DNA from: Elusimicrobiota bacterium | GTDB lineage: Bacteria; Elusimicrobiota; Elusimicrobia; Elusimicrobiales; UBA9959 | Assembly: GCA_003500765.1 (NCBI GenBank) | Contig: DNQL01000053.1 | Span: 4,593 to 10,547, forward strand | Length of the DNA: 5,955 nucleotides | Direction: 5' to 3' | In this document: piece by piece, positions 1-5,955 of the stretch | Position numbering within the stretch: the first letter of the stretch is position 1 | Layout of the letters: every line of letters starts with the position of its first letter | Program-made: the position numbers and the translations under genes | Notes under the pieces: generated by a model | Told to the model about the DNA's origin: nothing | The model's database searches: none | The model's input: the letters and a program-made list of their open reading frames with translations, nothing else

Positions 1-310
<310 letters not shown>

Positions 311-322
311 TTAAACTCTGCC

Positions 323-362
323 CGCGGTACCGGGGCCGGGCCGCTCCCGGCCCCGTACCGCG
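323..362 (-). promoter_or_regulatory. GC-rich hairpin between rpoB and rpoC
   Basis: Positions 323-330 plus 332-340 are complementary to 355-362 plus 346-354, giving 17 base pairs with a single bulged C (330 or 331) and a 5-base loop (341-345). It lies 27 bases past the rpoB stop and ends about 19 bases before the rpoC Shine-Dalgarno. In the direction of transcription it is followed by GGGCAGAGTTTAAAAG, which has no U tract, so it is not a normal intrinsic terminator. It may be an RNA processing, stabilising or pausing element that sets the beta to beta' ratio. The structure is seen in the sequence; the role is inferred. Confidence 0.6.
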
Positions 363-389
363 CTGTTCAGCGCCTGGCTATGACTTGTC

Positions 390-4157
<3,768 letters not shown>

Positions 4158-4159
4158 GG

Positions 4160-4169
4160 TCACCTCTTT
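4160..4169 (-). promoter_or_regulatory. rpoB ribosome binding site deciding the start
   Basis: AAAGAGGTGA on the minus strand matches the anti-Shine-Dalgarno complement well (AGGTGA is uninterrupted). The ATG at 4157 follows the GAGG core by five bases. The upstream in-frame GTG (4163-4161) is made of bases inside this element, so initiation there would need a different, weaker site. Hence the ATG is preferred. Confidence 0.65.
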
Positions 4170-4178
4170 CCGCGGATG

Positions 4179-4221
4179 AAAAAAGACCGCTCCGGAAGGC
4201 CTCTCGGCCCCCGGGCTGCGG
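4179..4221 (-). terminator. Terminator-like attenuator before rpoB
   Basis: On the minus strand, CCGC (4221-4218) and CCGG (4214-4211) pair with CCGG (4195-4192) and GCGG (4190-4187) around a small internal loop. Inside them GGCC (4209-4206), loop GAGA, and GGCC (4201-4198) form a capped inner stem. The hairpin is followed at once by TCTTTTTT (4186-4179). A GC-rich stem plus a T tract is the form of a Rho-independent terminator. It lies about 10 bases before the rpoB Shine-Dalgarno. As rpoB has no clear promoter of its own here, partial termination (attenuation) that lowers rpoBC relative to rplJL is more likely than a full stop. E. coli is known to have an attenuator in the same intergenic position. 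Confidence 0.5.
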
Positions 4222-4302
4222 CTAACCTGCTATGTTCCCTTTCGCGATGTACAGAGCTAGAGTTCCTGGTACGGCAAGGCTGCAGGTCCCGGTGCGCAGA
4301 CT

Positions 4303-4332
4303 CCGCCGCCCGCCCCTATGGGCGGACGGCGG
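4303..4332 (-). promoter_or_regulatory. 13-bp GC hairpin after rplL
   Basis: Positions 4303-4315 pair with 4320-4332 (13 pairs, one of them G-U in the RNA) around a 4-base loop. It begins 27 bases past the rplL stop and has no T tract after it. It could protect the 3' end of an rplJL message, or be an RNase III type processing site. E. coli has an RNase III cleavage site in the rplL-rpoB spacer, so a processing role is plausible but inferred. Confidence 0.5.
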
Positions 4333-4359
4333 GATCCGTTCGCTTCAGACTGGAACCTG

Positions 4360-4746
4360 TTACTTCAATTCGACTGCGGCGCCGGCCTCTTCGAGCTTCT
4401 TCTTCATCTCGTCAGCGGCCTTCTTGTCGACGTTCTCTTTCACGTTCTTGGGCGCGCCCTCGACCAGGTCCTTGGACTCTTTGAGGCCCAGGCCGGTCAG
4501 TTCGCGCACGACCTTGATGACGCCGATCTTCTTGGCGGTGTCTACCACGGCTTTGAGCACGACGGTAAACTCGGTCTTCTCCTCGACGGCGGCGGCGCCG
4601 GCGCCGGCGGCGGCTGCGACGGCCACGCCCGTCGGGGCGGCCTTCACGCCGAACTTATCTTCGATCCCCTTCACGAGGTCGGAAAGTTCCATTATCGTCA
4701 TGCTGCCGATAGCTTCTATCAGCTGGTCTTTGCTTATGGTTGCCAT
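4360..4746 (-). CDS. rplL: 50S ribosomal protein L7/L12
   Basis: Stalk protein of the large ribosomal subunit. Dimers bind the L10 C-terminal helix and recruit and stimulate the GTPase factors (EF-G, EF-Tu, IF2). Its 128 residues are close to the usual length of about 120-130. The layout is typical: N-terminal dimerisation domain about 1-35 ([21 protein letters not shown] region), a flexible Ala/Gly hinge about 36-57, and the factor-binding C-terminal domain about 59-128 with [20 protein letters not shown] (73-92) and KDLVEGAP (92-99), ending [10 protein letters not shown]. The ATG at 4746 has a strong AAAGGAG Shine-Dalgarno 7 bases upstream. It lies between rplJ and rpoB in the usual order, but the 242-base gap to rplJ is much longer than the roughly 66 bases in E. 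coli. The strong ribosome binding site fits the need for several L12 copies per L10. Confidence 0.98.
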   Translation of the reverse strand: MATISKDQLIEAIGSMTIMELSDLVKGIEDKFGVKAAPTGVAVAAAAGAGAAAVEEKTEFTVVLKAVVDTAKKIGVIKVVRELTGLGLKESKDLVEGAPKNVKENVDKKAADEMKKKLEEAGAAVELK

Positions 4747-4753
4747 TTCAAGG

Positions 4754-4760
4754 CTCCTTT
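4754..4760 (-). promoter_or_regulatory. rplL ribosome binding site
   Basis: AAAGGAG on the minus strand, 7 bases before the rplL ATG. It is the strongest Shine-Dalgarno in the window, and it begins one base after the UCCG-loop hairpin, so folding there could influence access. Confidence 0.8.
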
Positions 4761-4761
4761 T

Positions 4762-4777
4762 GCCGCCCGGAGGCGGC
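4762..4777 (-). promoter_or_regulatory. Six-bp hairpin with UCCG loop before rplL
   Basis: On the minus strand GCCGCC-TCCG-GGCGGC forms a perfect 6-bp stem with a UNCG-type tetraloop. It is followed by AAAAGGAG, the rplL ribosome binding site, not by a T tract, so it is not a terminator. A role in presenting or stabilising the rplL translation start is inferred. Confidence 0.45.
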
Positions 4778-4788
4778 TTCTTTAGTAG

Positions 4789-4812
4789 CCCCCCCCGCTT
4801 TGCGGACGGAGG
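4789..4812 (-). promoter_or_regulatory. G-run hairpin in the rplJ-rplL spacer
   Basis: On the minus strand CCTCC-G-TCCGC (4812-4802), loop AAA, and GCGGGGGGGG (4798-4789) can form about ten pairs with a bulged G and two G-U pairs. The 8-base G homopolymer (4796-4789) is also a likely sequencing-error or slippage site. No T tract follows. Confidence 0.35.
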
Positions 4813-4988
4813 GGTTTATCCCATTGTCTGGCGGGACTACCAGGATTTACTGCAAAGCTATGCTGGTGCCGCAACAGGCGCTATGCGCATCGGGCGGCCA
4901 AATTTTCAGAGACGGCAAAACGCAGACGTGAGGAGTGTGGAGAGACCGCACTTCATCGACTTCTACGGTAAAAAAACGGGGGTACGGC

Positions 4989-5534
4989 TTAGGCGCTCTG
5001 CGCCGGGGTTTCAGGAGCCGCGGCAGGAGCGCCGCCGTCCTTTTCTTTCTGCTCTTTCAGGGAATCCAGAACCCAGCGTATCTGGGCTATGCTGGAGTAC
5101 AGCGTGCCGGCCAGCTGGGTCAGCAGCTCTGCCTTGGAACCTATCTTGGAAAGCTTCTCAATGTCGGCGGGGGTGAGCCAGTTCTTCTCGTAGAAACCGC
5201 CCTTCACTTTAAGGGCCGGGTTCTCCTTGGCGAACAGCATCAGTTCCTTCGCGACCCGGGTCACTTCCTCATGGTCTCCCAGGGTGACCACGGCGGTCGG
5301 CCCTTTGGCCACGGAGGCGTCGGCGGGTTTAAGGGAGGCGCTCTCGAGAGCGTGGGAAATGATGGTGTTGCGAGTGACGGTGAACGTGGACTTGGAGGCG
5401 CGGAGCTTGTCGCGGAGAACGTTGAGGTTCTCGAACTTCAGGCCCTGGAAGGCGGCAAAAAAGACGTCGGACGCCTTGAAATCGGCGCCGAGCTTTTTGG
5501 CTGCTTCAACCTTGTCGTTCTTGGAGTATTTCAT
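4989..5534 (-). CDS. rplJ: 50S ribosomal protein L10
   Basis: Base of the ribosomal stalk: the N-terminal domain binds 23S rRNA (helices 42-43 region, with L11) and the long C-terminal helix carries L7/L12 dimers. It has 181 residues, slightly longer than E. coli L10 (165). Family features seen are FFAAFQGLKFENLNVLRDKL (25-44), then a TRNTIISHA segment (54-62) matching the usual KNTL region, a KGPTAVV segment (77-83), KVKGGFYE (109-116), and SKAELLTQLAGTLYSSIAQI (133-152), leading into the L12-binding helix up to about residue 166. The end is a low-complexity Ala/Pro tail (169-181). The start is ATG at 5534, but the Shine-Dalgarno is weak (ACGG, about 8 bases away). It lies only about 55 bases behind 5S rRNA in the same direction, with no rplK or rplA before it, which is unusual. 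The frame is intact, with stop TAA. Confidence 0.97.
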   Translation of the reverse strand: MKYSKNDKVEAAKKLGADFKASDVFFAAFQGLKFENLNVLRDKLRASKSTFTVTRNTIISHALESASLKPADASVAKGPTAVVTLGDHEEVTRVAKELMLFAKENPALKVKGGFYEKNWLTPADIEKLSKIGSKAELLTQLAGTLYSSIAQIRWVLDSLKEQKEKDGGAPAAAPETPAQSA

Positions 5535-5589
5535 TTGTTTACCGTCTTGTAAAAATCTTTTCCGTTCTTTGACTACCCCCGCGATCTAT
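5535..5589 (-). other. Short 5S-rplJ spacer
   Basis: About 55 bases separate the 5S rRNA 3' end from the rplJ ATG; the first dozen or so belong to the 5S terminal stem. The rest is A-rich on the transcribed strand (GTCAAAGAACGGAAAAGA, then T5) with no hairpin directly before the T5 run. It therefore holds no recognisable terminator, and it is too short for the structured L10 leader known from E. coli and B. subtilis. A TAGTCA/TACAAG pair with 18-base spacing is too weak to call a promoter. Confidence 0.5.
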
Positions 5590-5726
5590 AAGACCGGCAG
5601 CGACCTACTCTCCCAACACCGAGTTGGGTGTTAGTACCATCGGCCCTGGAGCCCTTAACTGCCGTGTTCGGAATGGGAACGGGTGTAACCTCTCCGGAAT
5701 AGCCACCGGTCTTATAGATCGCGGGG
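5577..5726 (-). repeat. Perfect 21-bp inverted repeat enclosing 5S rRNA
   Basis: Positions 5577-5597 are exactly complementary to 5706-5726. The inner part is helix I of 5S rRNA (CCGGTC pairing with GACCGG). The outer part, about 13 pairs through TATAGATCGCGGGG, extends beyond the mature ends. In the precursor RNA this makes a long uninterrupted duplex bringing both ends of 5S together, a typical substrate for maturation by a double-strand-specific or M5-like nuclease. The complementarity is seen directly; the enzyme is inferred. Confidence 0.85.
5590..5712 (-). rRNA. rrf: 5S ribosomal RNA
   Basis: About 123 bases that align with bacterial 5S rRNA. Helix I is GACCGG/CCGGTC; the loop C region contains CCATTCCGAACACGG (the CCGAAC core is at 5671-5666); GGGCCGATGGTACT precedes helix IV; and the loop E and helix V segment is GGGAGAGTAGGTCGCTGCC (GAGAGTAGG at 5612-5604). 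Helix IV (ACACCCAACTCGGTGTT) is about three bases longer than in E. coli. The ends were set by alignment to the 120-base E. coli molecule and are uncertain by a few bases, since complementarity continues on both sides. It lies about 90 bases after 23S rRNA in the usual rRNA operon order and is followed directly by rplJ. Confidence 0.95.
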
Positions 5727-5801
5727 ATTTAAGCGCAGCCCGTTAGGGCTTAAAAGCCAAGAAGTAGCATACTGCATTAGTGCGTTATTGGATTAGAAAA
5801 T
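5713..5801 (-). other. 23S-5S internal transcribed spacer
   Basis: About 89 bases with no tRNA. On the minus strand it holds a TTTAAGC...GCTTAAA pair (5754-5748 with 5734-5728) that overlaps a competing AGCCC-TAAC-GGGCT hairpin (5750-5737). The 5' arm of the 5S terminal stem (5726-5706) comes next. The A/T-rich part next to 23S probably pairs with sequence upstream of 23S, which is outside the window. Confidence 0.6.
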
Positions 5802-5955
5802 AAGGCCAAGCCGCACGGCCGATTAGTACTGGTTAGCTCAACATATTACTATGCTTACACACCCAGCCTATCAACCCGGTAGTCTTCCGGGGGCCTTCTG
5901 GGACTTACGTCCAGGGAAACCTTATCTTGGGGCGGGTTTCACGCTTAGATGCTTT
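5802..5955 (-). rRNA. rrl: 23S ribosomal RNA (3' end, partial)
   Basis: The reverse complement matches the last roughly 150 bases (domain VI) of bacterial 23S rRNA. It opens with AAAGCATCTAAGCGTGAA and includes AAGATAAGGTTTCCCTGGA, CCGGGTTGATAGGCTGGGTG and GTTGAGCTAACCAGTACTAA, ending GGCCGTGCGGCTTGGCCTT. The 3' end at about 5802 is placed by analogy with the E. coli end AGGCTTAACCTT and is uncertain by a few bases. The 5' part continues beyond the right edge. It belongs to the same rRNA operon as the 5S gene. Confidence 0.96.

Larger units (their letters stand above)
4747..4988 (-). other. Long rplJ-rplL intergenic spacer
   Basis: These 242 bases hold no gene I can support. In transcription order they contain a T7 run (4976-4970) soon after the rplJ stop and then mixed sequence with the heptamer GCATAGC twice. 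A G8-containing hairpin (4789-4812), a UCCG-loop hairpin (4762-4777) and the rplL Shine-Dalgarno (4754-4760) follow. No convincing -35/-10 pair was found. The length and structure suggest a translational or transcriptional control region for rplL, but no known riboswitch or leader class was recognised. Confidence 0.5.

Noticed and set aside
4240..4280. Possible promoter TTGCCG / TGTACA (minus strand) for rpoB
   Set aside because: The -10 matches only three of six consensus bases at 18-base spacing, which is not distinguishable from chance.
4785..4905. tRNA-like or decayed tRNA sequence in the rplJ-rplL spacer
   Set aside because: No acceptor stem, T-loop (GGTTCRANNC) or anticodon arm of the right geometry could be found on either strand.
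4740..4931. A 63-codon plus-strand frame across the rplJ-rplL spacer
   Set aside because: It begins inside the rplL start region on the opposite strand, shows no known family and has no ribosome binding site or conserved context.
4906..4956. A 16-codon minus-strand frame (MKCGLSTLLTSAFCRL) in the rplJ-rplL spacer, as a possible leader peptide
   Set aside because: It has no Shine-Dalgarno, no run of a regulatory codon and no clear coupled terminator. Frames of this length occur by chance.
4970..5033. Terminator at the end of rplJ (GGCGC-AGA-GCGCC hairpin and T7 run)
   Set aside because: The hairpin ends about 15 bases or more before the T7 run, and the intervening bases do not extend the stem. 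This is not the geometry of an intrinsic terminator.
5541..5575. Possible promoter TAGTCA / TACAAG in front of rplJ
   Set aside because: Each hexamer matches four of six consensus bases and transcription would start almost at the ATG. Too weak to list as a feature.

Overview
The window is a bacterial chromosomal segment read entirely from the minus strand. In transcription order (right to left) it holds the 3' end of 23S rRNA, 5S rRNA, rplJ (L10), rplL (L7/L12), rpoB (RNA polymerase beta) and the first 97 codons of rpoC (beta'). By eye the DNA is GC-rich, with G or C favoured at third codon positions, and all genes look alike in composition. I see no mobile element, CRISPR array, tRNA or integration site. 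The proteins are clearly bacterial, but no diagnostic lineage signature settles the phylum. Elusimicrobiota or another deep-branching Gram-negative phylum is a low-confidence guess.

Layout on the plus coordinate axis: 1-292 rpoC (partial, runs off the left edge); 293-389 rpoB-rpoC spacer with a 17-bp GC-rich hairpin and the rpoC ribosome binding site; 390-4157 rpoB; 4158-4359 rplL-rpoB spacer with a 13-bp hairpin and a terminator-like attenuator; 4360-4746 rplL; 4747-4988 an unusually long rplJ-rplL spacer with two hairpins; 4989-5534 rplJ; 5535-about 5589 a very short 5S-rplJ spacer; about 5590-5712 5S rRNA inside a perfect 21-bp terminal stem; about 5713-5801 23S-5S spacer; 5802-5955 the 3' end of 23S rRNA. 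No gene-free stretch exceeds 300 bases.

The proteins and RNAs belong together functionally. L10 anchors L7/L12 dimers to 23S rRNA to form the ribosomal stalk, and beta and beta' form the catalytic core of RNA polymerase. rplJL-rpoBC is a classic bacterial cluster, but here it lies directly behind an rRNA operon, in the same direction. No rplK-rplA genes precede it, there is no recognisable terminator after 5S, and there is no room for a normal L10 autoregulatory leader. The most interesting reading is a fused rRNA-stalk-RNA polymerase transcription unit, with expression of each part set by hairpins and processing or attenuation sites in the four spacers. This is inferred from arrangement, not shown by expression data.
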